Assembly: GCA_937877605.1 (NCBI GenBank)
Contig: CALFJA010000076.1
Span: 93,397 to 157,396, forward strand
Direction: 5' to 3'
DNA from: an uncultured Prevotellaceae bacterium
GTDB taxonomy: Bacteria; Bacteroidota; Bacteroidia; Bacteroidales; Bacteroidaceae
DNA length: 64,000 nt
A model generated the notes under the pieces. That model saw only the letters and a program-made list of their open reading frames with translations. It did no database searches and was not told the origin of the DNA. Of this stretch, positions 1-8,888 are shown piece by piece (position 1 is the first letter of the stretch; each line of letters starts with the position of its first letter). Made by a program: the position numbers and the translations under genes.

Positions 1-1085
1 TTTGAACTCCTGTACAATCCATAGAACAATGCCGATACCATCATTATTGTGTAGATTAAAACATAAACAACACCTCCCCATAAGAATAAATTGACAATGC
101 CCACTTCGGAGTTACGCTCCCGACTATATTCCGTTTCATAGTAACTGCGAGCCGTATATTCTTGCGCTTTTAACCGTTGCCAAGCCAAATTCGACTGATA
201 TCCACGCCCAAGACCTCTTCCCCATATAATTTTTTTATTTCGCGTTGCAGAAGCTAACGCTTCCGTATAAATTGTTGTGCGTGTATCTATCAAGGAATAC
301 TCGTTAAGTTCCTCATTAAAACTAACCTGCTGTTTTTCGGTTTCCTGAAAGATGTTGAACTGTCCAGATACGCCAAGATAGAATAGAATAAAAGGGATGA
401 GCATTATCGCCCACACCAGATATTTGAAAACCTTGGTAAAATAACGATTAATGAAAAGTCCCAAAAAGAATGCCACAGAAAATTTTATTAGGTTGCTTCG
501 GGCATCGCCCTCAAAACTAGTTATAATCACGAAGACTGCTATTACAGAATAAATAATCTTGCTCCTAAAATTCAGATCTTTCCAGAAGAGGATAGGCAAC
601 AAAGCTGGTGCCAACAGGTTTCCCGCCATATCACCCTCCAAGCCTTCCCGTGTAAGAGGCAACAATATGAGGAAAAGAAACGGTAGGATTCTATAGAATA
701 GTTTGGTACCTTTGGTGAAGAATTCTGGAGAGGAAAAAAAATAGACACTTAAACAGGATGTTCCTGCCAAGTAATAGCTGAATAATTTAAATTGGTTAAC
801 AGAGTCTGTTTCAAGATAATTAGCAAGATATGAATATACAATTGACACTATTGTATAGAGCATATATATGTTTAGAAAACGATATGCCTTATCACCTCCT
901 ATTTGCTGTATGCATTTATAGCCAGGATATAATGCAACTAGGAAAGTAATTAATATATAAGAAATCAGTAGAGGCGTCTTGCCCGAAAAGAATATATAAT
1001 TTGTCATGTATATTCTTACAGTCAACAAGGCAAGTAAGAGATATGCCCAGGGAATAAGATAGAGAATGGGTTTGTTTAGTTTCAT
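1..1085 (-). CDS. Wzy-like O-antigen polymerase/ligase family membrane protein (3' end outside window)
   Basis: An open frame starts with ATG at 1085 and runs leftwards for 361 codons without a stop, so its C-terminus lies beyond the window. The product is almost entirely hydrophobic, with about nine to ten membrane segments visible. A polar stretch near residues 250-325 contains RTTIYTEAL, WGRGLGRGYQ (about residue 288) and RNSEVGIVN (about residue 324). That arrangement, an Arg-rich periplasmic loop followed by a short NS motif and a terminal membrane helix, is typical of Wzy polymerases and O-antigen ligases, whose sequences are otherwise poorly conserved. It is the last visible gene of the polysaccharide operon, 15 bp after the lipoprotein gene. 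Its job would be linking undecaprenyl-bound repeat units on the periplasmic side. An EpsG-like protein is an alternative. Confidence 0.7.
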   Translation of the reverse strand, partial: MKLNKPILYLIPWAYLLLALLTVRIYMTNYIFFSGKTPLLISYILITFLVALYPGYKCIQQIGGDKAYRFLNIYMLYTIVSIVYSYLANYLETDSVNQFKLFSYYLAGTSCLSVYFFSSPEFFTKGTKLFYRILPFLFLILLPLTREGLEGDMAGNLLAPALLPILFWKDLNFRSKIIYSVIAVFVIITSFEGDARSNLIKFSVAFFLGLFINRYFTKVFKYLVWAIMLIPFILFYLGVSGQFNIFQETEKQQVSFNEELNEYSLIDTRTTIYTEALASATRNKKIIWGRGLGRGYQSNLAWQRLKAQEYTARSYYETEYSRERNSEVGIVNLFLWGGVVYVLIYTIMMVSALFYGLYRSS

Positions 1086-1100
1086 ATTGTTTGTTTTCTT

Positions 1101-3416
1101 TTATTCATTAATTAAAGGACGAATGGTTCTACCATATTTTGCGTTGGTCGCTCGCCATATTAGAATGGAAGGACCTAATGTGAGATGATCACAGGAATTG
1201 CCATTTAATGCATGCCAATAAAAGCCCTTGCTACCAATTGCGAGTATTTCGGAAGATTTTGCCTGACGGTTGCCAGCGCATGGCAAGAATAGATATAGTT
1301 CCAAATCACTGTCGGAAAACTGTTGCATTTCATCCGTTATGACACGATTTCCTCCTGCTGGATCTTTAAACAAATATCCAAAAGTCTTATTGCCATTGTT
1401 GTCCACATAAACCCCACGGCTATAAGATGCCTCGGAAAAAAGTTTGTACATTTCTGTTTCTGTCGGCAATCGGTATTGCCCGTTTGATGCCCAATAGGCG
1501 ACATCGCCAAACAAAGCCTCATTGAAATCGCGTGTTTCTATAAGACATTTTTGATCTTTATACATTTTGCCGGAGATGTCACCTGTATATGTAGAACATA
1601 GGGATTGCGAAAGGGCATTCTCACCACATACGCCCCAGTTGAAATGATAGATAGCTACTGGATCTTGTGTTGAGGAATGACTTCCGACTCCTAGCCCTGC
1701 ATCAGGAAAACTCCACTGATTTTCAGATAGGGACCACTGATAACGGAAGCCATCACTTGTACCATGCAAGGAACCAAATTGCAAATTACCTTTTGCCCAT
1801 TTCATTCCAAGTATTTCGATGTATGGCTTGGGGGTATCGACCGGAGCAAAAGCCTCATTCTTAACGGGGCGGATACTCCTGCCGTATTGCGCTCCTGTTT
1901 CACGCCACACCAAACCATTTGATGTAAGCATGAGTTGATTCATCTTGCCATCATTCTCACTATGCCAGTAATAGCCTCTTGCATTTATTTGAAGACGCTG
2001 TTCAGAATTATTTTGACGGTAACCAGCATCAGGAAGGAATAATTTTGTTGACATTTCTGAGTCGCTAAAGGCACGCGGTTTTGTATTGGTCTCCCGCCCA
2101 TTTTCCGGAGTCCAAAAGAGATACCCATAAATCTTTTCTCCATTTGGAGCTAGACAATACCCTCTGCTGTATGAGGCCTCTGTATATAGTTTATACATAT
2201 CTTCTTTTGAAGGCAAACGCAATGTCCCATTGGAAACCCAGTATGCCATGTCTCCATATTCGGCGTGATTGAAAGAGGTTGTCGTCTGAGAGCACGAAAC
2301 ATTGGTAAATAATTTTGCCCCTAAATCTCCCGTGAATTTTGCACATAGAGATACAGATGTCGAGTTCTTTCCGCACACGCCCCAATTGAAATGAGACAAA
2401 TGGTAACAATCTTGATATTCAAGTTCTGGAAAATACCATTGGTTGTCTGCCATCGCAAAATGTTCTCTGTATCCGTTGTTTCCAAAAAGAGTGGCATCAT
2501 AGATAATATTGCCTTTAGCCCACAAAGTTCCACACACATCAATGAATTCCTCTGGGGGCTCATTGGCGGAAGGCGAGAGCCGTTCACATGTAACAGGCAA
2601 GGTATAGAGATGTCCGGCTATATATTTTCGCTGTTCTATAGATCCTTCATAACGATTTCCTGAAGCATCGGTAACCGTCACACTCATTTCAGCAGAAGTA
2701 GGAAAAATATCCATAAAGAATGAACCGCTAACGGGGTGAAGGTTATGAATAGAGAAAGCGTCTATCATATTCCCCTCTTCCCAACTGCCCGATGAGAGAT
2801 TCAGGTAGCGGTCAATATAAAAACTACCTTTTATTGCCTTAACGCTCACATCTATGATTTCTTCAACCGGGTTACCATTATTAAAAAAGGTAATTTGCAG
2901 AACGGACATCAACGGTGTCATGACAGTGGTACCGGAATAACCACTCTCTGTTTCCCGCAGTTTAGAAAATCCCCATTGATAGCAATTATCAATCGCGGTA
3001 TTCATGGTTCCGTCTTGATGAGGCATTGGGAGGAGTAAACGGCAATTTGACAAAACATAGCTCTCTTGTTCTGGATACAGCAAAACGATTTCATCACTTG
3101 TGGAAGAAACCTTGTAACCACTGAAGCAACTTTGACATTCCGAATATGTCAGAGTCGTGGAAAAACAATTGTTACCTATCCAAAAACCGGCGGCATGATC
3201 ATTTTGGGAAAACGAGAGATTCAAGTCTTGCTCTTCTTTGTCATTATCATCGGTATCTTCTTTTAGCACTCTCATTTGACGATGTGGATTTTCCACATAT
3301 ACAGTCAATGGATATTCTGATGAAGAAATACCACTTAAGATATCTTCATCGGAACAGGAGAATAATACGCAAAAAGCAAATACGGTAAATAGGAACCGCT
3401 TCACAAGATTATTCAT
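1101..3416 (-). CDS. Large lipoprotein with fimbrillin-like N-terminus and two FISUMP-type repeats
   Basis: A 771-residue lipoprotein: the signal peptide ends in a lipobox with the acylated Cys at residue 21, followed by SDED acidic residues often seen on surface-exposed Bacteroidota lipoproteins. Residues about 30-275 look like a beta-rich fimbrillin-type domain. Residues about 288-525 and 534-771 are two copies of one domain, each beginning with G..WAKGN, carrying FNWGVCG, a YW(V/A)SNG..RLP block, EASYSRG and GYLF, and ending YGR(S/T)IRP. This resembles the FISUMP (Fibrobacter succinogenes major paralogous) domain. Its start overlaps the upstream lipoprotein gene by 8 bp, so the two are co-translated. 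The upstream protein has a single copy of the same domain. Function is unknown; a surface adhesin or polysaccharide-associated lipoprotein is plausible. Confidence 0.8.
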   Translation of the reverse strand: MNNLVKRFLFTVFAFCVLFSCSDEDILSGISSSEYPLTVYVENPHRQMRVLKEDTDDNDKEEQDLNLSFSQNDHAAGFWIGNNCFSTTLTYSECQSCFSGYKVSSTSDEIVLLYPEQESYVLSNCRLLLPMPHQDGTMNTAIDNCYQWGFSKLRETESGYSGTTVMTPLMSVLQITFFNNGNPVEEIIDVSVKAIKGSFYIDRYLNLSSGSWEEGNMIDAFSIHNLHPVSGSFFMDIFPTSAEMSVTVTDASGNRYEGSIEQRKYIAGHLYTLPVTCERLSPSANEPPEEFIDVCGTLWAKGNIIYDATLFGNNGYREHFAMADNQWYFPELEYQDCYHLSHFNWGVCGKNSTSVSLCAKFTGDLGAKLFTNVSCSQTTTSFNHAEYGDMAYWVSNGTLRLPSKEDMYKLYTEASYSRGYCLAPNGEKIYGYLFWTPENGRETNTKPRAFSDSEMSTKLFLPDAGYRQNNSEQRLQINARGYYWHSENDGKMNQLMLTSNGLVWRETGAQYGRSIRPVKNEAFAPVDTPKPYIEILGMKWAKGNLQFGSLHGTSDGFRYQWSLSENQWSFPDAGLGVGSHSSTQDPVAIYHFNWGVCGENALSQSLCSTYTGDISGKMYKDQKCLIETRDFNEALFGDVAYWASNGQYRLPTETEMYKLFSEASYSRGVYVDNNGNKTFGYLFKDPAGGNRVITDEMQQFSDSDLELYLFLPCAGNRQAKSSEILAIGSKGFYWHALNGNSCDHLTLGPSILIWRATNAKYGRTIRPLINE

Positions 3417-4992
3417 TTAGCACTGGTCTGATGGAACGGCCGTAGAGAGCACCGTCACCGCTCCAGAATAAAGTTGTATCAATAAACCTCAGGCACATTC
3501 TATTTGCATTTTCCGGCTGGTACGAATCCCAATAGAATCCACATTTACCTGCTCTTTTTATGGCTGCCGTCTTTTGTTGTCTGAATCCTGCGCCAGGGAG
3601 AAAAAGACCATTATCTAAATCTGCCTTACTATAATAATGAACTGTAGTATCGGTTATGCGTTCTCCTACGGGCGTTGTAAACAAAAAACCGAAAACCAGA
3701 TTTCCTTCTGGCGTTTGAACATAACCAAACGAATAGGATGCTTCAGCGTATAGCGCATACAACTCTTCCAAGCGAGGCATACGCCACCGTCCTCTTGTTG
3801 CCCAATAAACGATGTCGCCAAACAGCGCAGCATCAAAATCGTCTGTCTCTAAACTCAAATATTTGTTTGTATACATCTTAGCCGCGATATCGGTGCATGA
3901 ACGAGTGCCATATTGGGTGATGTCCAACGCATTTTTCCCACAAGCCCCCCAATTGAATAAATCAACATGCTCAGTATCGTATGGAAGGTCTACAGATAAA
4001 TATGTTCCCTGAGTTCCATAAACAGGATTAAAATAATGATACTGAGTAGGTGCCAATCGCCAATTTGGCTGAAATCCCTCTGCCCCCTCTTCATCTGAAA
4101 TATACTGCAAGTTTCCTTTTGCCCATTTCGTTCCGCAAACAATGATATAGTCTTTAGATTCTGCTGGTGTTATACAGCAAATGGTCAAAGATTCTTCGGC
4201 ATTCTCCTTGAAAGTTGTTTGAACAGCTTCTCCTTCAAATGTATTGCCTTTATTGTCAGTTATCACTGCGTGGATAAGTGCCGATGTGGGAATTAGAGAA
4301 AGTACCAGCTTTCCGTCAGCAATACCAGATTCATTTGCGATGTCAACATTTTGCGCATCAACACCATCTTCCCAATTACCCGTTCTCAAGTTCAACATTC
4401 GTGAAGCATATAACTTTCCTTTCAAAGCTGACAAGGAAACGGAACGGAGTGCTATCGGTTGTTCATTTTCATCAACTATATTAACAGTACATGTATTGCA
4501 TAGATTGTAGATGCGTAAAGATAGATAAGTATCTTCATTGACCATATCCAGTTTTGTAAATCCCCAATAATAAGGATGAGGAGCCTTACCATCTTGAGGC
4601 AGAGCAAACAGCCGTATTCTTCCTTTTTCGACATACTCATCTGGATAAGGATATACCACGGATAACTCATCTTCCATATTTAAAAGTGCATCTCCCTCAA
4701 AACAAGATGATGTGGGATTGTAAATCATTTTTCCACAATATCCATTGGACAAATCCACAACAAGGAGGGCATCACCTTCCTGGAAATCTTCAGTAGAGTG
4801 GATGCCCGATGGTGATTGTACTCTCTGGCATTGATCCGAAGGAAATGTTACAGAAATAAGAAGATGGGTTCTTATACCTGTTTGTTCTGGTTGTTGCCCC
4901 GTTCCAGATTTGTCATTATCATTGCCACATGAGCATAGAAATAGCACCAAGAACAAAAGGCAAGAGCAAATTGTCGTTCTTTTCATTTGCAA
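3409..4992 (-). CDS. Lipoprotein with fimbrillin-like N-terminus and one FISUMP-type domain
   Basis: A 527-residue paralogue of the next gene downstream. The signal peptide ends in L-C-S-C, with the likely lipidated Cys at residue 22 of the longest frame; an internal Met at residue 3 (position 4986) could also be the start. Residues about 30-275 form a beta-rich domain that aligns in pattern with the N-terminus of the 771-residue protein (ALKGKLY.SR.LNL..G.WEDG against AIKGSFYIDRYLNL). The C-terminal domain, residues about 283-527, has WAKGNLQY, FNWGACGKNA, LFGD..YWA..G.WR.P, EASYSFGY and YGRSIRPVLNE. It begins 4 bp after the pyruvyl transferase stop, so it is part of the polysaccharide operon. 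The role is unknown; surface display is inferred from the lipobox. Confidence 0.8.
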   Translation of the reverse strand: MQMKRTTICSCLLFLVLFLCSCGNDNDKSGTGQQPEQTGIRTHLLISVTFPSDQCQRVQSPSGIHSTEDFQEGDALLVVDLSNGYCGKMIYNPTSSCFEGDALLNMEDELSVVYPYPDEYVEKGRIRLFALPQDGKAPHPYYWGFTKLDMVNEDTYLSLRIYNLCNTCTVNIVDENEQPIALRSVSLSALKGKLYASRMLNLRTGNWEDGVDAQNVDIANESGIADGKLVLSLIPTSALIHAVITDNKGNTFEGEAVQTTFKENAEESLTICCITPAESKDYIIVCGTKWAKGNLQYISDEEGAEGFQPNWRLAPTQYHYFNPVYGTQGTYLSVDLPYDTEHVDLFNWGACGKNALDITQYGTRSCTDIAAKMYTNKYLSLETDDFDAALFGDIVYWATRGRWRMPRLEELYALYAEASYSFGYVQTPEGNLVFGFLFTTPVGERITDTTVHYYSKADLDNGLFLPGAGFRQQKTAAIKRAGKCGFYWDSYQPENANRMCLRFIDTTLFWSGDGALYGRSIRPVLNE

Positions 4993-4995
4993 ATA

Positions 4996-6117
4996 TCAAT
5001 AATTCAAGTGCTGTAGTAATTGTTTCCTGGATGATGCAGAATGTTGCTCTACCAAGGTTTTCACCTCTGAATAATCAATGTCCGTCTCTGGAGAAACGAA
5101 AGAAGAAACAAATCTGTCACCTATTCCAAAGATGTCAAGCAAATCTTTCATACGGGAAAAATTGCGTTGCCCAACGAGTGGGAATGTCAAGAATTGCTTT
5201 CCGAAGATGATGGAAAAAGCGGTCGCATGGAAAGAACTGCTTATTACAAAAGACGCATTACACAGATAGGCCAGAAACTCTAACGGACCTGCATTTTTCA
5301 CAAAGACATCAGTAAAGTCTGGCTTAGTCCCCACATCAAGAGCAACTATCTTAAACCCTTTTGATTTGGCTATCTTAAGAGTCGTTTCTTTTAAGAGTTC
5401 ATTGGGCTTGCCGAGGTAATAGAGAAGAAGATAGTTTTCCTTCAACGGTCTCTTCATAATCAATTTTCTCCATTGATCGCAGGATAACAGAAAGACAGGA
5501 TCTAACACTTGAGTAGCATTAATCCCCATAGACTGGCAAATCTGGACACCAGTATATTCACGTACTGACACCCAACGGAGATCTTGCAATTGTCGTGTGA
5601 CAAAATCATGATATTCATCCCGGACAGAGGATATGCCGAAACTGGCTGCATAGGATATTTTCTTTAACTTATCCTTTTCAAAAGACATAAAAAAAGCACC
5701 ATCCCGACCATTCTGCAAGTCAGTGTTCCAAATCTGATCGCTTCCAGCAATAAAGAGGTCCGCATCCAGATGAGCATCCTCAATCTCTTTCGCATCGTGG
5801 AATGTTGATGATGTTACATTCAAATACTTGTGTGTAAAACGGTCAAATGCACGCTTGCGTGGATATGAGGACAACTCCTTGCGATGAGCATACAACGCCA
5901 GCATAGGCTTTAACGGTCCTGATTTTTTATACAATCCGTAATGGGAATGGTCAGGGAACAATGTCGTAAAATTATATTTACGGTTTAAATAATCCGGCTT
6001 ATAATCAATAATCGTGCATGCATGCCCCTCCTGTTCCAGAAAGGCCTGTAAAGCGTATGCCTGAAGCGAGGCTCCACAGTTGTAGCAATCGTGGCAAGTG
6101 ATTGTGAAGATTTTCAT
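4996..6117 (-). CDS. Polysaccharide pyruvyl transferase family protein
   Basis: A 373-residue protein of the polysaccharide pyruvyl transferase family (PF04230, WcaK/PssM type), which adds ketal-linked pyruvate to sugars or acts as a related GT-B-like transferase. Visible hallmarks are the N-terminal CHDCYNCGASLQAYAL segment, where family members bind the donor, a GSDQIWN motif near residue 125, and SSFHATAFSIIFGK near residue 290, the family's conserved serine-serine-x-His loop. No signal peptide or membrane helix is visible, so it should act in the cytoplasm on lipid-linked repeat units. The start overlaps the flippase stop by 4 bp, indicating translational coupling. Pyruvylation would add negative charge to the polymer. 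Substrate cannot be read from the sequence. Confidence 0.88.
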   Translation of the reverse strand: MKIFTITCHDCYNCGASLQAYALQAFLEQEGHACTIIDYKPDYLNRKYNFTTLFPDHSHYGLYKKSGPLKPMLALYAHRKELSSYPRKRAFDRFTHKYLNVTSSTFHDAKEIEDAHLDADLFIAGSDQIWNTDLQNGRDGAFFMSFEKDKLKKISYAASFGISSVRDEYHDFVTRQLQDLRWVSVREYTGVQICQSMGINATQVLDPVFLLSCDQWRKLIMKRPLKENYLLLYYLGKPNELLKETTLKIAKSKGFKIVALDVGTKPDFTDVFVKNAGPLEFLAYLCNASFVISSSFHATAFSIIFGKQFLTFPLVGQRNFSRMKDLLDIFGIGDRFVSSFVSPETDIDYSEVKTLVEQHSASSRKQLLQHLNY

Positions 6118-7661
6118 GGACGATTAAATTTCTGCTTTAAGATAGCCCTTACTTTAGAAATTATCAATCTATTTTCATCGTGAGTAAAGCCGAAGAAAAA
6201 GCATACCAGCACAGCGATGGTGAAAGAAAAAAATATGCTTACAAGACTCATGATGAAAGAATCCGCTACATGATGGATGAAATGAGAAAAGCCATAAGCA
6301 ATCATGACGACGATGACTGATGTCAAGAACATGCGGCATACTACACTCCACAGAAATTCAGAAAACGGAAACTCGATGTTTCTTTTAAGAATAAAGCCGC
6401 GTACCCAAAGCATCACAAACGATACCACCAATTGGGCAAAGGCAGCATAATAAGGAGGCAAACCGAACCTAAAAAAGATATAAGCCAGCGGTATAGCAAA
6501 AACACTCACAGCCAAAGCACCCACATTGGCTCCGCGAACAACGCCAGAAGCCTGAACAGCTGTAACGAGATTGCGAGATAATGAATCGGACAATGCTACA
6601 AGAATGGTGACGCGCAAGAACTCGACTGCATATTCAGGAACCTCCTTCAACCAGATATCCATCACAAAAGGTGCCTCCACCATAATGGGAGTTGAAACCA
6701 CCAGCAGTAAAATGAACGATAGACGCGTTCCACTGAATAAAAGTTTGAACATCGACTCTTTCTCACCAGCAGCATAACGCTTGACTATCTGTGGATTCAT
6801 TGCCATGTTGAAATTGCTGACAAAGCCAGCAATTACCCCAAGTACTTGATGGCTGATACCTTGAGCCGCATTGGCAACGGCACCAAAAAATCTGTTCAAC
6901 ACCAAATTAACACCCTGTCCTCTGCAAACTCCGGCCCAGGTTCCCAAGAAATTCCATCCGGTATATGACATAATTTCCTTCAATGTCGTCTTATCTAACA
7001 ACGGTTGATACCTACATTCCTTGAAGTGATGCGAACAATAATAGGCATAGATGAAACGGATTAGAATGGCTATACAGCACATCAAGAAAGCATAAAACAC
7101 CAATTTGTCGAATGGGCTGATAAGCAATAGATATACAATTACTAATTTCAACACTGCTTCAACAATACTAATGTATGCAAATGCCGACATCTTTTCATAG
7201 GCGATAATGACTGCATTATAAGGGATGCTGACTACATTAAAAAGGAATGTTAATAAAGAAAACTGCAATACCCAATTAGCTGCCTCATAGCGATCTTGAG
7301 AAAACTTCAGAAAATTATTAATTGCCCATATACCTATCACTTCACCTATTAACAAAACTATTATTGCCAAAACGATATGAATGGAAACAATGTTGCAGAA
7401 CATTTTGTGCACATCACACGCTGTTTTTTTTCCTAATTCAAAGGATATAAATCGCTGAGATGCACCAACCATTGCACCACTTATCATCGAGAACATAGCC
7501 ACTACCCCACCAACCACATTATAGATACCGTAGTCTTCTACACCTAGTGTTGCCAAAACAATACGACTGGTGTAGAGACTTATCAGCATCAAGACGAACA
7601 TGCGGATGTATAACATCAGCGTGTTTCTTGCAATCTTTTTATCTATCCCTAGACCTGACAT
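6114..7661 (-). CDS. Wzx-type oligosaccharide flippase (second of two)
   Basis: A multi-pass membrane protein of the MATE/Wzx superfamily that would move undecaprenyl-linked repeat units across the inner membrane. I place the start at ATG 7661, giving 515 residues, because the longer open frame runs back through the epimerase stop at 7696 with a non-hydrophobic, unrelated 48-residue extension. The N-terminus (LYIRMFVLMLISLYTSR, then LGVEDYGIYNVVGG) is strikingly like that of the other flippase at 23125-24654, and GASQRFISFELG is shared too, so the two are paralogues. About 13 membrane segments are visible. It lies between the 4-epimerase and pyruvyl transferase genes. A second flippase in one operon suggests either two export units or a duplicated transporter. 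Confidence 0.88.
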   Translation of the reverse strand: MSGLGIDKKIARNTLMLYIRMFVLMLISLYTSRIVLATLGVEDYGIYNVVGGVVAMFSMISGAMVGASQRFISFELGKKTACDVHKMFCNIVSIHIVLAIIVLLIGEVIGIWAINNFLKFSQDRYEAANWVLQFSLLTFLFNVVSIPYNAVIIAYEKMSAFAYISIVEAVLKLVIVYLLLISPFDKLVFYAFLMCCIAILIRFIYAYYCSHHFKECRYQPLLDKTTLKEIMSYTGWNFLGTWAGVCRGQGVNLVLNRFFGAVANAAQGISHQVLGVIAGFVSNFNMAMNPQIVKRYAAGEKESMFKLLFSGTRLSFILLLVVSTPIMVEAPFVMDIWLKEVPEYAVEFLRVTILVALSDSLSRNLVTAVQASGVVRGANVGALAVSVFAIPLAYIFFRFGLPPYYAAFAQLVVSFVMLWVRGFILKRNIEFPFSEFLWSVVCRMFLTSVIVVMIAYGFSHFIHHVADSFIMSLVSIFFSFTIAVLVCFFFGFTHDENRLIISKVRAILKQKFNRP

Positions 7662-7695
7662 AATATAGAGGCAAACTATTACTGTGAAAAATCTT

Positions 7696-8778
7696 TTACT
7701 CGTGCATATATCCTGCATACCATTCTGCAAAGGCTCGGAGCCCTTCCCGCAGTGTGGTGCTTGGCTTGTAGCCAAAATCCCTTTCCAGGGCTGTGGTATC
7801 CGCATAAGTCACAGGGACATCGCCGGGTTGCATCGGCACCAACTCCTTGTGCGTCTCAAAGTCGTAATCCTTTGGCAGCACACCAGCACGCACCAGTTCC
7901 TCTTGCAATATGGTTACAAAGTCAAGAAGATTCTCCGGGGCAGAGTTGCCGATATTGTACACAGCGTATGGAGGCAATGGCAGGCCATCCTCTCCATTCT
8001 GCTTCACAGGAGCCCCCTTCATCACCCTTACCACGCCTTCCACGATGTCTTCCACATAGGTAAAGTCGCGCTTACAATTCCCATAGTTGAAAATCTGAAT
8101 GTTCTGCCCCTTCACCAGTTTGTTGGTAAAGCCGAAGTAGGCCATGTCCGGTCTTCCTGCGGGTCCATACACGGTGAAGAAGCGCAAGCCTGTCGAAGGA
8201 ATGTTATACAATTTGCTGTAGGCATGCGCCAGCAATTCATTACTCTTCTTCGTTGCGGCATACAGGCTGACAGGATTGTCCACCTTATCATCTGTGCTGT
8301 AAGGCACTTTCTTGTTCGACCCGTATACGCTCGACGAACTGGCATAAACCAGATGCTCCACGCCTTGCTCCCCATCGTCGCAACTGTGTCGACAAGCCTC
8401 CAGAATGTTGTAGAATCCTATAAGGTTTGACTGAATGTATGCGTCTGGATTCGTGATGGAATATCTCACGCCAGCCTGGGCAGCCAAGTTCACCACGATA
8501 GAGGGGTTGTTTTCCTCGAAAAGTCTGTCTATAAAACCTTTATCCGCAATGTCGCCTTTCACGAACAAGAAGCGGTGGTCGCCATTCAGGCGCTCCAATT
8601 CGGCTAGGCGTTCCTCTTTGAGTCGCACATCATAGTAGTCGTTCATATTGTCCACACCCACGATTTTGCTTTTGCTCGTTTCTTTCAGCAATCGTTTCAC
8701 CAAGTTTGATCCGATGAAGCCCGCAGCACCCGTTACCAAGATGCACTTGTTCTCTATATGAATATACTGTTTTGACAT
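7696..8778 (-). CDS. NAD-dependent UDP-sugar 4-epimerase (UDP-glucuronate epimerase type)
   Basis: A 360-residue short-chain dehydrogenase/reductase-fold epimerase. The NAD-binding motif GAAGFIGSN sits at about residues 17-25, and DNMNDYYD follows the second strand, as in CapI/LspL UDP-glucuronate 4-epimerases. NLAAQAGVRYSI, YASSSSVYG and the catalytic Y-x3-K (YAATKKS) are present. It should convert UDP-glucuronate to UDP-galacturonate. The operon also encodes a nucleotide-sugar dehydrogenase (21825-23096) that could supply the uronate, so an acidic polysaccharide is likely. A UDP-N-acetylglucosaminuronate epimerase role, as for TviC paired with TviB, cannot be excluded, because the dehydrogenase looks TviB/WbpO-like. 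A 110 bp gap separates it from the upstream gene. Confidence 0.9.
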   Translation of the reverse strand: MSKQYIHIENKCILVTGAAGFIGSNLVKRLLKETSKSKIVGVDNMNDYYDVRLKEERLAELERLNGDHRFLFVKGDIADKGFIDRLFEENNPSIVVNLAAQAGVRYSITNPDAYIQSNLIGFYNILEACRHSCDDGEQGVEHLVYASSSSVYGSNKKVPYSTDDKVDNPVSLYAATKKSNELLAHAYSKLYNIPSTGLRFFTVYGPAGRPDMAYFGFTNKLVKGQNIQIFNYGNCKRDFTYVEDIVEGVVRVMKGAPVKQNGEDGLPLPPYAVYNIGNSAPENLLDFVTILQEELVRAGVLPKDYDFETHKELVPMQPGDVPVTYADTTALERDFGYKPSTTLREGLRAFAEWYAGYMHE

Positions 8779-8888
8779 TTCTTATCTTTCCTTTTGATGA
8801 ACCAACCACCTATCGGCCGGGCCTATACCTTAATATAAAATATACGCATATACGCGCGTAAAATAAAGAGGACCGTTTCTGATGAGTC

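Noticed and set aside
7684..8430. 248-codon plus-strand frame over the epimerase gene
   Set aside because: Antisense to an epimerase with clear NAD and catalytic motifs.
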